DNA of 64,000 nucleotides from Chryseobacterium indoltheticum (GTDB lineage Bacteria; Bacteroidota; Bacteroidia; Flavobacteriales; Weeksellaceae): positions 2,232,001-2,296,000 of the forward strand of contig NZ_CP033929.1 of NCBI RefSeq assembly GCF_003815915.1, read 5' to 3'. The position numbers and the translations under genes are program-made. Under the pieces are notes generated by a model, which saw only the letters and a list, made by a program, of their open reading frames with translations, searched no databases and was not told where the DNA came from. Positions 5,849 to 14,805 of this stretch are shown here, in pieces; the first letter of the stretch is position 1, and the number at the start of each line of letters is the position of its first letter.

Positions 5849-8590
5849 GTGAAAAATTTTACGACAGTATTAAAAATTGCACCTGCATTTTTATTGGCTA
5901 GTTCCATGATTCATGCACAGGTACAAGACTCTACAACCAAGGAGAAGGCAATCGAGGAAGTTGTTTTGATTGGATATGGAAAGCAGAAGAAGGAAGACCT
6001 TACAGGATCTATATCTTCGATTACATCAAAAGACTTTAACGGAGGTGCAGTATCTGCCGATCAGCTAATACAGGGTAAAGCTCCTGGTGTAACGGTAACG
6101 GGTAACGGTGGGGCGCCAGGTGTTGGCTCAACAATCAGGATTAGAGGTGGGGCTTCATTAACGGCTTCAAATGACCCTCTTATAGTCATAGATGGAATCC
6201 CTATGGATTTTGGTAGTGTTTCGGGTGCTTCAAATGCTTTGGCATTGATCAATCCAAACGATATCGAATCATTTGACGTTTTGAAAGATGCTTCAGCTGC
6301 TGCAATCTATGGTAATAGGGCTTCAAATGGAGTTATTCTAATTACTACAAAAAAAGGTTCTGCAGGTAAGCTAAAAGTTAATTTTTCCACTTTGGCATCA
6401 GTATCAACAAAAATGGGAATACAAGATGTCCTTACTGGTGATGAATTCAGAAAATATGTGACGGAAAATGCTTCTCAACAAAAGTATATCGATATGTTGG
6501 GTACAGCAAATACAAATTGGCAGGATCTTATTTATCAACAGGCTTGGGGTACAGATAATAATGTTGCAATCTCTGGCGGAATCAAAAAACTTCCATACAG
6601 ATTATCACTAGGATACAATGAGCAGAATGGTATTGTACGAACCAACGAATTCAGAAGAACTTCTGTTGGGATCAACCTTACACCAAAACTATTTGACAAT
6701 CACTTAAGCATTAATGTCAACATTAAGGGGTCGATGACAGAAAACCGATTTCCTGCAAATGTGATTGGAGCAGCGCAGCAGATGGATCCTACTCAGAATG
6801 TTAATGATAATTCTGCTCAGGGTGCTCAGGTGGGTAATTATTATGAATGGTTTTTAAATAATAGCTTAAATGTAAACGGAACAGCAAATCCATTGGCATC
6901 TTTGGAAGCCAGAAGAGACGTTTCTACAGTGTTTAGAGGGATTGGAGGTTTACAGTTGGATTATAAATTTCATTTTTTACCCGATCTTCACTGGAATATT
7001 AATGTAGGATATGATTATCAAAAAGGTACTGGAGCTGTTACAGAATACGCAGGGTACAGAGCTACATTCTTTAATTTGGGAACAAGGAGAGATTACACTC
7101 AGGAGAAATCAAACAAATTATTGGAAACGTATTTGAACTACGTTAAAAATATTGATTTCGTTAATACTAAAGTTGATTTACTTGCAGGTTATTCTTACCA
7201 GAAATTTAATGATAAAGTTCCTGGAGCGCTGACTTATAATGGAGATCCGTCTTATAATGCGGTTTCAGCACCTAGAGATTATGAAGGCAATCTTGTACTG
7301 TTAGGATTTTATGGTAGAGGTATTTTTACAATTGCAGATAAATATATTCTTACTGGATCTGTACGTAGAGATGCAACTTCAAGATTCTACAACGGAGTAG
7401 ACTTAAAAAATAACTGGGGAACTTTCGCTGCTGTTTCAGGAGCATGGAAGATGAAAAATGAAAATTTCCTGAAAGATTCTAAAGTTTTCTCAGATTTAAA
7501 ACTTAGAGCAGGATGGGGTGAAACAGGTCAGCAGGAAGTAGGAGGATATTATAATTCATTTGCATCTTATAATATTTCGGATGCTACAGCACAATATGGC
7601 TTTGGAGATCAGTTTTTCTACATGTACAGACCGACACAGTATAATCCTAACTTAACTTGGGAGACGACTGAAACCATAAATGCAGGTATTGACTTTGGTT
7701 TCTTAAATAATAGAATAACAGGATCTTTCGATTGGTTTAAGAAAAATACAAGAGATTTGTTGGCAAGAGTACAGGTTCCGGCGGGCGAGTTCAGTAATAC
7801 CAACATAAAAAATGTAGGATCTATGGAAACTGACGGTCTTGAATTTTTGATTAACGTTGTTCCTGTAAAAACAGAGAATTTCAACTGGGATTTCAGCTTC
7901 AATGTTGCTCATTACAACCCTGTAATTACCAATTTTCAGGATGTTGCTCCTGATTATTTGATTCAGCAGGGAGGGATTTCCGGAGGTATTGGAAACAATG
8001 TTCAGGCACATGTCGTAGGAAATACTCCATTCAGTTTCTGGTTGTTCCAGCAAGTGTATGATGATAATGGTAAACCTTTGGAAGGAGTTTATGTTGACCG
8101 CAATAACGACGGAAAGATTGACATTGCTGACAGATATCTATACAAATCTACGACACCAGATGCAACATTTGGTTTCTCAACAAAATTGAGATATAAAAAA
8201 TGGGATTTTTCTACAAGTTTGAGAGCGGTAGTAGGAAATTACGTTTACAATAATTTTGCTTCACAGTCTAATGTTCAAAGTATTCAAACCAATGATTACC
8301 TTCAAAATATTTCAACTACGGCTCTTAACTACGGTTTTGCAACTCCACAATATTGGAGTGACGCATTTGTGGAAAATGCTTCATTTTTAAGAATGGACAA
8401 CCTGACGGTAGGATATAATTTTACAAATATCTTTAATAAGGGAACGAGTTTGAGAATCTATGGGATGGCACAAAACGTTTTTGTGATTACAAAATATTCA
8501 GGGGGAGATCCTGAAATCTTCGGAAATATTGATAATGGATTTTACCAGAGACCAAAAGTATATTCATTAGGTCTTAACTTTCAATTTTAA
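5849..8590 (+). CDS. susC: SusC-type TonB-dependent glycan importer
   Basis: 913 residues: an outer-membrane TonB-dependent receptor of the SusC/RagA family that imports oligosaccharides handed over by SusD. Residues 1-24 are a signal peptide; the family signature EEVVLIGYGKQKKEDLTGS (about 36-55) leads directly into the plug domain (LIQGKAPGV, IRIRGG, DPLIVIDGIPM, DVLKDASAAAIYG), followed by a beta-barrel ending in an aromatic-rich LGLNFQF. The N-terminal carboxypeptidase-like regulatory domain found in most SusC proteins is missing, which explains the short length. The start is GTG: an in-frame TAA lies two codons upstream and no earlier start fits. It heads the susCDE unit, ten bases before susD. 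Substrate alpha-glucan is inferred from the GH97/GH13 neighbours. Confidence 0.95.
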   Translation: MKNFTTVLKIAPAFLLASSMIHAQVQDSTTKEKAIEEVVLIGYGKQKKEDLTGSISSITSKDFNGGAVSADQLIQGKAPGVTVTGNGGAPGVGSTIRIRGGASLTASNDPLIVIDGIPMDFGSVSGASNALALINPNDIESFDVLKDASAAAIYGNRASNGVILITTKKGSAGKLKVNFSTLASVSTKMGIQDVLTGDEFRKYVTENASQQKYIDMLGTANTNWQDLIYQQAWGTDNNVAISGGIKKLPYRLSLGYNEQNGIVRTNEFRRTSVGINLTPKLFDNHLSINVNIKGSMTENRFPANVIGAAQQMDPTQNVNDNSAQGAQVGNYYEWFLNNSLNVNGTANPLASLEARRDVSTVFRGIGGLQLDYKFHFLPDLHWNINVGYDYQKGTGAVTEYAGYRATFFNLGTRRDYTQEKSNKLLETYLNYVKNIDFVNTKVDLLAGYSYQKFNDKVPGALTYNGDPSYNAVSAPRDYEGNLVLLGFYGRGIFTIADKYILTGSVRRDATSRFYNGVDLKNNWGTFAAVSGAWKMKNENFLKDSKVFSDLKLRAGWGETGQQEVGGYYNSFASYNISDATAQYGFGDQFFYMYRPTQYNPNLTWETTETINAGIDFGFLNNRITGSFDWFKKNTRDLLARVQVPAGEFSNTNIKNVGSMETDGLEFLINVVPVKTENFNWDFSFNVAHYNPVITNFQDVAPDYLIQQGGISGGIGNNVQAHVVGNTPFSFWLFQQVYDDNGKPLEGVYVDRNNDGKIDIADRYLYKSTTPDATFGFSTKLRYKKWDFSTSLRAVVGNYVYNNFASQSNVQSIQTNDYLQNISTTALNYGFATPQYWSDAFVENASFLRMDNLTVGYNFTNIFNKGTSLRIYGMAQNVFVITKYSGGDPEIFGNIDNGFYQRPKVYSLGLNFQF

Positions 8591-8600
8591 TAAGTAAAAA

Positions 8601-10163
8601 ATGAAAAATATTAAAATAAAAAATATATCTCTTGCTGTTGCAATGTTGGGTTTAAGCCTTACCGCAAATTCTTGTGCAGATGATTTAAGACAAGAGCCAA
8701 TTACAGAAATTACTGCTGCAAGTCTTTACAAAGACTTTGGAAATTATAAAAATCTTGTAGCAAAACTTTATGGTGGTTTGGCTGTGGGCGGACAGTCTGG
8801 AGGTGACGGTAATGGTGATATTGCTGATATTGACGGTGGATTCTCTAACTATATGAGACTTCTCTACATCATGAATGTAATCACTACTGACGAAGCAGTG
8901 ATCGGATGGAATGACGGAACACTTCCTGAATTTCATAAAATGACATGGACTCCTGCCAATGAATTCAATAATGCAATGTATTATAGACTATATACTGAGA
9001 TTGCATTCTGTAATGAATTTATTAAAAATACTACCAATGAAATGCTGGGGCAGAATGGTATTTCTGGAGCAAATCTTGATGAGGCAAAAGCGATGAGAGC
9101 AGAAGCCCGATTCTTGAGAGCTCAGGCATATTATCATCTTTTAGATATGTATGGTAATGTTCCTATGGTAGATGAGACAACTTTTGGAACTTTACCAAAA
9201 CAAATGAACAGAGCTGCATTATTTACTTTCGTTGAGTCCGAACTTAAATTAGCAGAGTCAGAGCTAAAGGCTCCCAGAACAAATGACTACGGTCGTGCTG
9301 ACAAAGCTGCTGCATGGTCACTTTTATCAAGATTGTATCTGAATGCAAAGGTATATAATAACACCGAAAGATATGCAGACGTTATTGAAAACTGTAACAA
9401 AGTAATCGCTGCAGGTTATTCTATAAATCCTTCATACGAAAAACTTTTCCTTGCTGACAACAATGTAAATAACCCTGAAAATATATTTTCAGTGGTTTAT
9501 GATGGTCAGTATACTCAGACTAATGGTGGTACTACATTCTTGGTTCACGCATCAATCGGAGGTTCCATGGTTCCTGCCTCATTCGGTGTTAATGGTGGCT
9601 GGGGTGGTATTCGAACTACAAAAGCTTTCGTTCAGAAATTTCAGGCAAGTGATTTAAGAGGTCGTTTCCACACAGCAGGTCAGACTTTAGAAATCAATGA
9701 TCTTGCAAACTTTAATGATGGATATGCGTTTATAAAATATAAAAATGTAAAAAGTACCGGTCAGGCTGGAATACATGATAACTGGGTTGAAACTGATCTT
9801 CCTATTTACCGACTAGCTGATGTTTACCTGATGTATGCTGAAGCAGTCTTAAGAGGCGGTGGAGGCAACTCAGCGACAGCTTTGGGATATGTTAATGCAT
9901 TACGTACAAGGGCTAATGCGTTAACTGTAAGTTCTATTGATCTGAATTTTATCCTTGACGAAAGATCAAGAGAATTATCTTGGGAAATGACAAGAAGAAG
10001 TGATTTGATCAGATTCGGTAAATTTACTACGTCAGCATATTTATGGCCTTGGAAAGGAAACGTGAAAGATGGGATAGGTGTAGCAGATTACAGAAATATT
10101 TTCCCGATTCCAAACAACGATCTTGTAGTAAATTATAATTTAGTTCAAAATCCTGGGTATTAA
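8601..10163 (+). CDS. susD: SusD/RagB-type surface glycan-binding lipoprotein
   Basis: 520 residues. Lipoprotein signal peptide with lipid Cys25 in NSCADD; the acidic ADD after the Cys fits the flavobacterial surface-export signal. The N-terminal SusD-like domain and the TPR-rich C-terminal RagB/SusD domain are both recognisable (RLYTEIAFCNEFIKN; EAKAMRAEARFLRAQAYYHLLDMYGNVP; LPIYRLADVYLMYAEAVLRG; NALRTRAN; ILDERSRELSWE; NPGY at the end). It acts as the lid of the SusC channel at the cell surface. The gene is ten bases after susC and nineteen before the susE-like gene. Length and motifs are normal for the family. Confidence 0.96.
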   Translation: MKNIKIKNISLAVAMLGLSLTANSCADDLRQEPITEITAASLYKDFGNYKNLVAKLYGGLAVGGQSGGDGNGDIADIDGGFSNYMRLLYIMNVITTDEAVIGWNDGTLPEFHKMTWTPANEFNNAMYYRLYTEIAFCNEFIKNTTNEMLGQNGISGANLDEAKAMRAEARFLRAQAYYHLLDMYGNVPMVDETTFGTLPKQMNRAALFTFVESELKLAESELKAPRTNDYGRADKAAAWSLLSRLYLNAKVYNNTERYADVIENCNKVIAAGYSINPSYEKLFLADNNVNNPENIFSVVYDGQYTQTNGGTTFLVHASIGGSMVPASFGVNGGWGGIRTTKAFVQKFQASDLRGRFHTAGQTLEINDLANFNDGYAFIKYKNVKSTGQAGIHDNWVETDLPIYRLADVYLMYAEAVLRGGGGNSATALGYVNALRTRANALTVSSIDLNFILDERSRELSWEMTRRSDLIRFGKFTTSAYLWPWKGNVKDGIGVADYRNIFPIPNNDLVVNYNLVQNPGY

Positions 10164-10181
10164 TAGTTAAAATCTTAAATA

Positions 10182-11297
10182 ATGAAATATATATATAAAA
10201 TATTTTCAGTTTTTGCAGTTTTGTTTTTGTTCTCTGCTTGTGAAAAAGATGAAGATCCGACGGTAGTAAGCGAACTTACGACAAGTTCATTAAAAGCAGA
10301 TAAAACAATAGTAGTCTTAAGCGAGCTCGTTTCAGAAACTGCAGCAGTAAATTTTACATGGCAAAAACCTACATTCAACGTAGCAATAGTTCCAACTCAA
10401 CAAATTGAATTTGCTAAGAAAGGGAATAATTTTTTAAACTCTACCATAATTGGTTATGGAAGTAATGTAAGTACATCTGCAGTTACCCATGCACAGCTTA
10501 ATATGATTATGTCTGATTTAGGAGCTACTGCTGATGTGGTAAGCCAGATCGAAGCAAGACTTGTTACTGTTTTGGGACAGAAAAAAGTGTATTCTTCTCC
10601 TGTGACAATTTCAGTGACTCCTTATACTCCAAATCCTGACAATGCATATCCGAAAATAAATGTTCCGGGTGCGTTTGGTGCAACATCTGGTTATACTGGC
10701 TGGGCTCCCGCAAATACGGCAAATCTTTACTCTCCAGAGAAAGATAATAAATACAGAGGTTTTATTTATGTTTCAAGTGTAGCTGGTGATGATGGAAAAT
10801 ATAAGTTTACGATCAATCAGGATTGGCCGGGAAATAAAGGAGATGATGGCACGCTTACAGGAAAACTTGCTTTAGATGGTTCAGATATCAAAGCTACTGT
10901 GGCAGGAACCAGATATATCAAAGTTGATTGGGTAGCAAATACCTACTCATCTGTCTTGGCTAATTTTGGTGTGATCGGTGACGCTACTCCTGCTGGTTGG
11001 GGTTCAGATACAGATTTGGTTTACAATTCTGCTACGAGAACTTACGTTATCAATTCAATAGCTCTAACTGCTGGAGGAGTTTTTAAATTCAGAGCCAATG
11101 ATGACTGGGCAATGAAGATTCAGCCTGCTGCAGCAGATCAAACTTTAGCTTCAGGTACAGGAGTTCAGACCTTCTTTAGTACAGAAGGTACTGTAACTGG
11201 AGATCCGGCTTACAAAGTTTCCGTTTCAGGAAATTATAAAATCGAATTAGATTTACATAATTCTGCTAATTACAAATTAACTGTTACGAAATTATAA
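10182..11297 (+). CDS. SusE/SusF-like starch-binding outer-membrane lipoprotein
   Basis: 371 residues, lipoprotein signal peptide ending FSAC (Cys20) followed by an acidic EKDEDP tail expected to direct surface exposure. The N-terminal region (about 25-140) matches the SusE domain: paired Ig-like strands, VNFTWQKP, and a HAQLNMIMSDLG motif. Two SusE/SusF-type modules follow, the second opening with VIGDATPAGWGSDTD and holding the aromatic pattern (W, FKFRANDDW) used for alpha-glucan binding. It is the third gene after susC and susD, and a strong terminator 25 bases downstream ends this subunit. It probably binds maltodextrin at the surface alongside SusD. Confidence 0.88.
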   Translation: MKYIYKIFSVFAVLFLFSACEKDEDPTVVSELTTSSLKADKTIVVLSELVSETAAVNFTWQKPTFNVAIVPTQQIEFAKKGNNFLNSTIIGYGSNVSTSAVTHAQLNMIMSDLGATADVVSQIEARLVTVLGQKKVYSSPVTISVTPYTPNPDNAYPKINVPGAFGATSGYTGWAPANTANLYSPEKDNKYRGFIYVSSVAGDDGKYKFTINQDWPGNKGDDGTLTGKLALDGSDIKATVAGTRYIKVDWVANTYSSVLANFGVIGDATPAGWGSDTDLVYNSATRTYVINSIALTAGGVFKFRANDDWAMKIQPAAADQTLASGTGVQTFFSTEGTVTGDPAYKVSVSGNYKIELDLHNSANYKLTVTKL

Positions 11298-11321
11298 CAT
11301 ATACTACCTAATTTACATAGC

Positions 11322-11350
11322 AAACTGTTGCTGTAAAGCAGCAGTTTTTT
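11322..11350 (+). terminator. intrinsic terminator after susCDE
   Basis: An 11-bp stem (11322-11332 with 11337-11347, one G-T pair) and GTAA loop run straight into a T tract. It lies between the susE-like gene and the GH97 gene, with no obvious TAnnTTTG promoter after it, so partial readthrough is likely. Confidence 0.85.
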
Positions 11351-11376
11351 TATTTTTAAAGTTTATAATAATCAAT

Positions 11377-13536
11377 ATGAAGAAAATGACAATCGGAGCA
11401 TTTTTGCTCTCAATGATGTTTGGAGGTGCCAATGCACAATCTTTAAAATCGCCGGATGGAAAGTTCGAAATGGATTTTCAGTTGAAACAAGGCGTTCCTT
11501 ATTACAATCTTAAATATAACGGTAAAACGGTAGTTGAAGATTCAAAATTAGGATTAAGAATTTTTAAAGATTCTTCAATAAAATTTGCTTCCGAAATTGC
11601 AAAACCTGAAGATGCAAAACTAGATTTAAATAGCGGTTTCGCAAAAACTAACGAAAAAAGAGGTTCGAAAAACGAAACCTGGCAGCCTGTTTTAGGTGAA
11701 AAGAAAAACTATATCAACAATTATAATGAATTGGCAGTTACGCTCAATCAGGGGAGTACAGACAGAAATATCATTGTTAAATTCAGATTGTTCAATGATG
11801 GGTTAGGTTTCAGATATGAATTTCCTCAGCAGAAAAATTTGAATTATTTTGTAATTCGTGAAGAAGATTCAGAGATCGATTTCCCTTCAGATATGAAAGC
11901 CTGGTGGATGGTTGCAGATTATGATTCTCAGGAATATCAATATCAGGAAACAAAAGTTTCAGAAATTCCTGCAAGATGGCCAAAAGCTGCTGATGCCAAT
12001 GCTTCTCAGACCTTAATTAAAAATGCGGTTCAGTCTCCTTTAATGCTGAAAAAAGAAGGGAAAGAACCTTTGTATATCAACGTTGCCGAGGCAGCAGTTT
12101 TAGATTATCCGGCTTCTCATTTGGAAGTAGATGCTCAGGATTTTAAGCTCAAAACTCATCTTACGGCAGACAGACAGGGAGCAAAAGGTTATATGCAGAC
12201 TCCGATGGTAACGCCTTGGAGAACCATTATCGTTGCTCCGAAAGCAGAAGATGTGATGGATTCTAAAATGATTTTTAATCTGAACGAGCCCACAAAATAC
12301 ACCGATACTTCTTACATTCATCCTACAAAATATATGGGTGTTTGGTGGGAAATGATCATAGGGAAATCTCAGTGGGCATACGGTCAGCCGGAATCAAATG
12401 TACGTTTAGGGGAGACCGATTTTACCAAACTTACACCTAATGGAAAACATGGAGCCAACAATACCAAAGTAAAAGAATATATCGACTTTGCAGCTGAAAA
12501 TGGTTTTCAGGGACTTTTAGTTGAAGGCTGGAATGTGGGTTGGGAAGACTGGTTCGGACGTTCAAAAGAATATGTTTTTGATTTTATTACGCCATACCCG
12601 GATTTCGATATCAAAATGTTAAACGAATATGCACATTCAAAAGGAATTAAGCTGATCATGCACCACGAAACTTCAGGTTCTGCAACGAACTATGAAAGAT
12701 GGTCTGATAAAGCATTTCAGTTGATGAATAAATATGGCTATGATGCTGTGAAAACAGGATATGTAGGAGATATTATTCCAAGAGGTGAGCATCATTATTC
12801 TCAGTGGATGATCAATCATTATTACAGAATTGCAGAAAAAGCAAACGAGTACAAAATAATGATCAATTCTCACGAATCGGTTCGTCCTACAGGAGAAAGC
12901 CGTACGTATCCTAACTATATTTCTGCTGAGGCAGCTCGTGGAACAGAGTATGAGGCATTCGGAGGAAATAATCCTGATCATCAGACGATTCTTCCGTTTA
13001 CAAGATGGATGGGAGGTTCTATGGATTACACGCCGGGAATTTTCCAGACCAAACTAGACTATTATTTCCCTGGAGATACTCGTTTTGTAAAAACGACCTT
13101 GGCAAAGCAGTTAGCACTGTATGTCACGATGTATATGCCGCTTCAGATGGCTGCCGATTTACCTGAAAACTACAAAAAGCACATGGATGCCTTCCAGTTT
13201 ATCAAAGATGTTGCAGCAGATTGGGATGATACCAAAATCTTATCTGCTGAACCTGGAGATTATGTCATTACGGCAAGAAAAGCAAAAGGTACAGAAAACT
13301 GGTTTGTAGGTGGAATTACCGACGAAAACAAGCGTGACTATACAGTAGATTTTTCTTTCCTGGATAAAGGTAAAAAATATGAAGCGGTAATTTATGAGGA
13401 CGGAAAAGATGCAGATTACATCGATAATCCTCAAAGCTACAATATCTACAAAAAGCAGATCACGAGCAAGTCTAAAATTCCTTTCAAAATGGTAAGAAGC
13501 GGAGGTTTTGCAATCTCTATCAAACCTGTGAAATAA
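11377..13536 (+). CDS. susB: GH97 alpha-glucosidase (SusB type, inverting)
   Basis: 719 residues, signal peptide (ANA-QS, about residue 21). It belongs to glycoside hydrolase family 97: an N-terminal beta-sandwich (SPDGKFEMDF), a catalytic barrel (about 290-600) and a C-terminal beta domain. Compared with Bacteroides thetaiotaomicron SusB, every key acid is present at a constant offset of eight: E186, E431 (in HHETSG), E500 (in NSHESVRPTG), E518 and E524 (in EAARGTEYEAF) correspond to SusB E194, E439, E508, E526 and E532. This marks it as the inverting, calcium-dependent type that releases glucose from maltodextrins in the periplasm. It is preceded and followed by terminators, so it may be a separately tuned cistron. 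Confidence 0.95.
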   Translation: MKKMTIGAFLLSMMFGGANAQSLKSPDGKFEMDFQLKQGVPYYNLKYNGKTVVEDSKLGLRIFKDSSIKFASEIAKPEDAKLDLNSGFAKTNEKRGSKNETWQPVLGEKKNYINNYNELAVTLNQGSTDRNIIVKFRLFNDGLGFRYEFPQQKNLNYFVIREEDSEIDFPSDMKAWWMVADYDSQEYQYQETKVSEIPARWPKAADANASQTLIKNAVQSPLMLKKEGKEPLYINVAEAAVLDYPASHLEVDAQDFKLKTHLTADRQGAKGYMQTPMVTPWRTIIVAPKAEDVMDSKMIFNLNEPTKYTDTSYIHPTKYMGVWWEMIIGKSQWAYGQPESNVRLGETDFTKLTPNGKHGANNTKVKEYIDFAAENGFQGLLVEGWNVGWEDWFGRSKEYVFDFITPYPDFDIKMLNEYAHSKGIKLIMHHETSGSATNYERWSDKAFQLMNKYGYDAVKTGYVGDIIPRGEHHYSQWMINHYYRIAEKANEYKIMINSHESVRPTGESRTYPNYISAEAARGTEYEAFGGNNPDHQTILPFTRWMGGSMDYTPGIFQTKLDYYFPGDTRFVKTTLAKQLALYVTMYMPLQMAADLPENYKKHMDAFQFIKDVAADWDDTKILSAEPGDYVITARKAKGTENWFVGGITDENKRDYTVDFSFLDKGKKYEAVIYEDGKDADYIDNPQSYNIYKKQITSKSKIPFKMVRSGGFAISIKPVK

Positions 13537-13608
13537 AAATTTCTCTTCTGAAGGATAGATTTGAGCGCAGCAAGAAAGACGGGTAGCTTTATACGTAATT
13601 TTATTTTT

Positions 13609-13693
13609 AGAAGCTGTTTCCCGCTCTTCACTGTATCTTTTTTGTTCCTTGGCTTTTGCCTAAACAAAAAAGGATGTCGTTGCGATCAGGGCT
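13609..13693. repeat. dispersed palindromic repeat, copy 1
   Basis: It starts AGAAGCTGTTTCCCGCTCTT and has a central pair TTTTTTGTT...AACAAAAAA and the block AAAAAAGGATGTCG. The same order of blocks recurs at 26507-26623. It lies in the 247-bp gap between the GH97 and symporter genes; a terminator follows it. Confidence 0.75.
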
Positions 13694-13713
13694 AAAAGAA
13701 GCTCCATAAATTC

Positions 13714-13755
13714 AAACTTTGTTGAGGTTTAAAAGCCCTCGACAAAGTTTTTTTT
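13714..13755 (+). terminator. intrinsic terminator after the GH97 gene
   Basis: A 14-bp stem (13714-13727 with 13737-13750, one G-T pair) with a nine-base loop is followed by a T tract. It is the strongest hairpin of the locus and separates GH97 from the downstream transporter/enzyme unit. Confidence 0.88.
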
Positions 13756-13783
13756 GTAAATTGAAATCTTAAAATTCTTACCG

Positions 13784-14791
13784 ATGAAGTTGATGACTAC
13801 CATATTCAGCAAGCAGAACGTTTTTCTTCTCTTGTTGATCGTAATGGTCTTACTGGCAAAGCTGATCCCGTTTCACGAATCTTATAATCAATATTTCAAT
13901 CTCGCAGGTTTCATAGATTGGGGAATTGCTGTAATATTTCTTTTGTATGGTTTAAAACTAAATCTGAAAGAAGTTGTAAAAGACGTATCCAACTGGAAAT
14001 TACACCTGCTGATTCAGTCGGGTACCTTTATCATTTTTCCGTTACTGGCGCTGATATTTTATCCGTTTGCAAAAGATTCGGAGTATTTTAATCTTTGGCT
14101 TTCGGTGTTTTTTCTGGCAAGTCTTCCGTCAACAGTTTCTTCATCCGTCGTGATGGTTTCTATTGCAAAAGGAAATGTAACTTCCGCGATCTTCAACGCC
14201 TCTATCTCCGGAATTATAGGAATTATAATGACACCATTGCTGATGAGTTTCTTTCTCACAGCAAACAGTGAAGGTGGTAATCAGACCGAAATTATTGAGC
14301 AACTTCTACTCAAAGTCCTTCTGCCCATTATTTTAGGAATTCTGCTGAATCCGTTCTTCAAAAAATGGGTGAACAAATACGCAAACATTATTTCAGAATT
14401 CGACCGCCTCATTATCTTGCTGATTGTATATGAAAGTTTTTCGACAGCATTTTTAGAAAATGTCTTTGTTTCGGTACCTGCATTAGTCTTTGTCGTCTTA
14501 GCATTCAGCGTTATATTTTTATTTTTTACAACCTACTTTATTTTAAAATTGATTGCGACAAAACTTAAATTTAAACCTAAAGATATCATCACTGCAACAT
14601 TCTGTGGTTCCAAAAAATCACTGGTTCACGGCAGTTTATTTCTCCTTGTTTTAGGTATTCCCAATGATCAGAAAGTTCTCTTTTTGTTGCCGGTAATGAT
14701 TTATCACAGTTTTCAGCTTTTCTATGTCAGTTGGCTGGCAAGTTATATTGCAAAAAAGTCTGCCGTTGTTGAGGTACAAGAAATTATTTAA
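13784..14791 (+). CDS. bile acid:sodium symporter (SBF) family transporter
   Basis: 335 residues and about ten hydrophobic segments. The pattern fits the SBF/ASBT-like fold, closest to the SBF_like group: GIAVIFLLYGLKLNL in the second or third helix, LPSTVSSSVVMVSIAKGN in the crossover region, and a C-terminal GSKKSLVHGSLF motif that mirrors it. Members move organic anions with sodium; the substrate here cannot be read from sequence. It opens a co-directional unit with the AstE/AspA-like gene 14 bases on, which suggests a functional pair. Finding an anion symporter inside an alpha-glucan locus is unusual. Confidence is high for the family and low for the substrate. Confidence 0.85.
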   Translation: MKLMTTIFSKQNVFLLLLIVMVLLAKLIPFHESYNQYFNLAGFIDWGIAVIFLLYGLKLNLKEVVKDVSNWKLHLLIQSGTFIIFPLLALIFYPFAKDSEYFNLWLSVFFLASLPSTVSSSVVMVSIAKGNVTSAIFNASISGIIGIIMTPLLMSFFLTANSEGGNQTEIIEQLLLKVLLPIILGILLNPFFKKWVNKYANIISEFDRLIILLIVYESFSTAFLENVFVSVPALVFVVLAFSVIFLFFTTYFILKLIATKLKFKPKDIITATFCGSKKSLVHGSLFLLVLGIPNDQKVLFLLPVMIYHSFQLFYVSWLASYIAKKSAVVEVQEII

Positions 14792-14805
14792 TTATCTTTA
14801 AATCT

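Noticed and set aside
13446..13667. Minus-strand ORF at the end of the GH97 gene
   Set aside because: It runs through the dispersed repeat and overlaps the GH97 coding end; it is a shadow.
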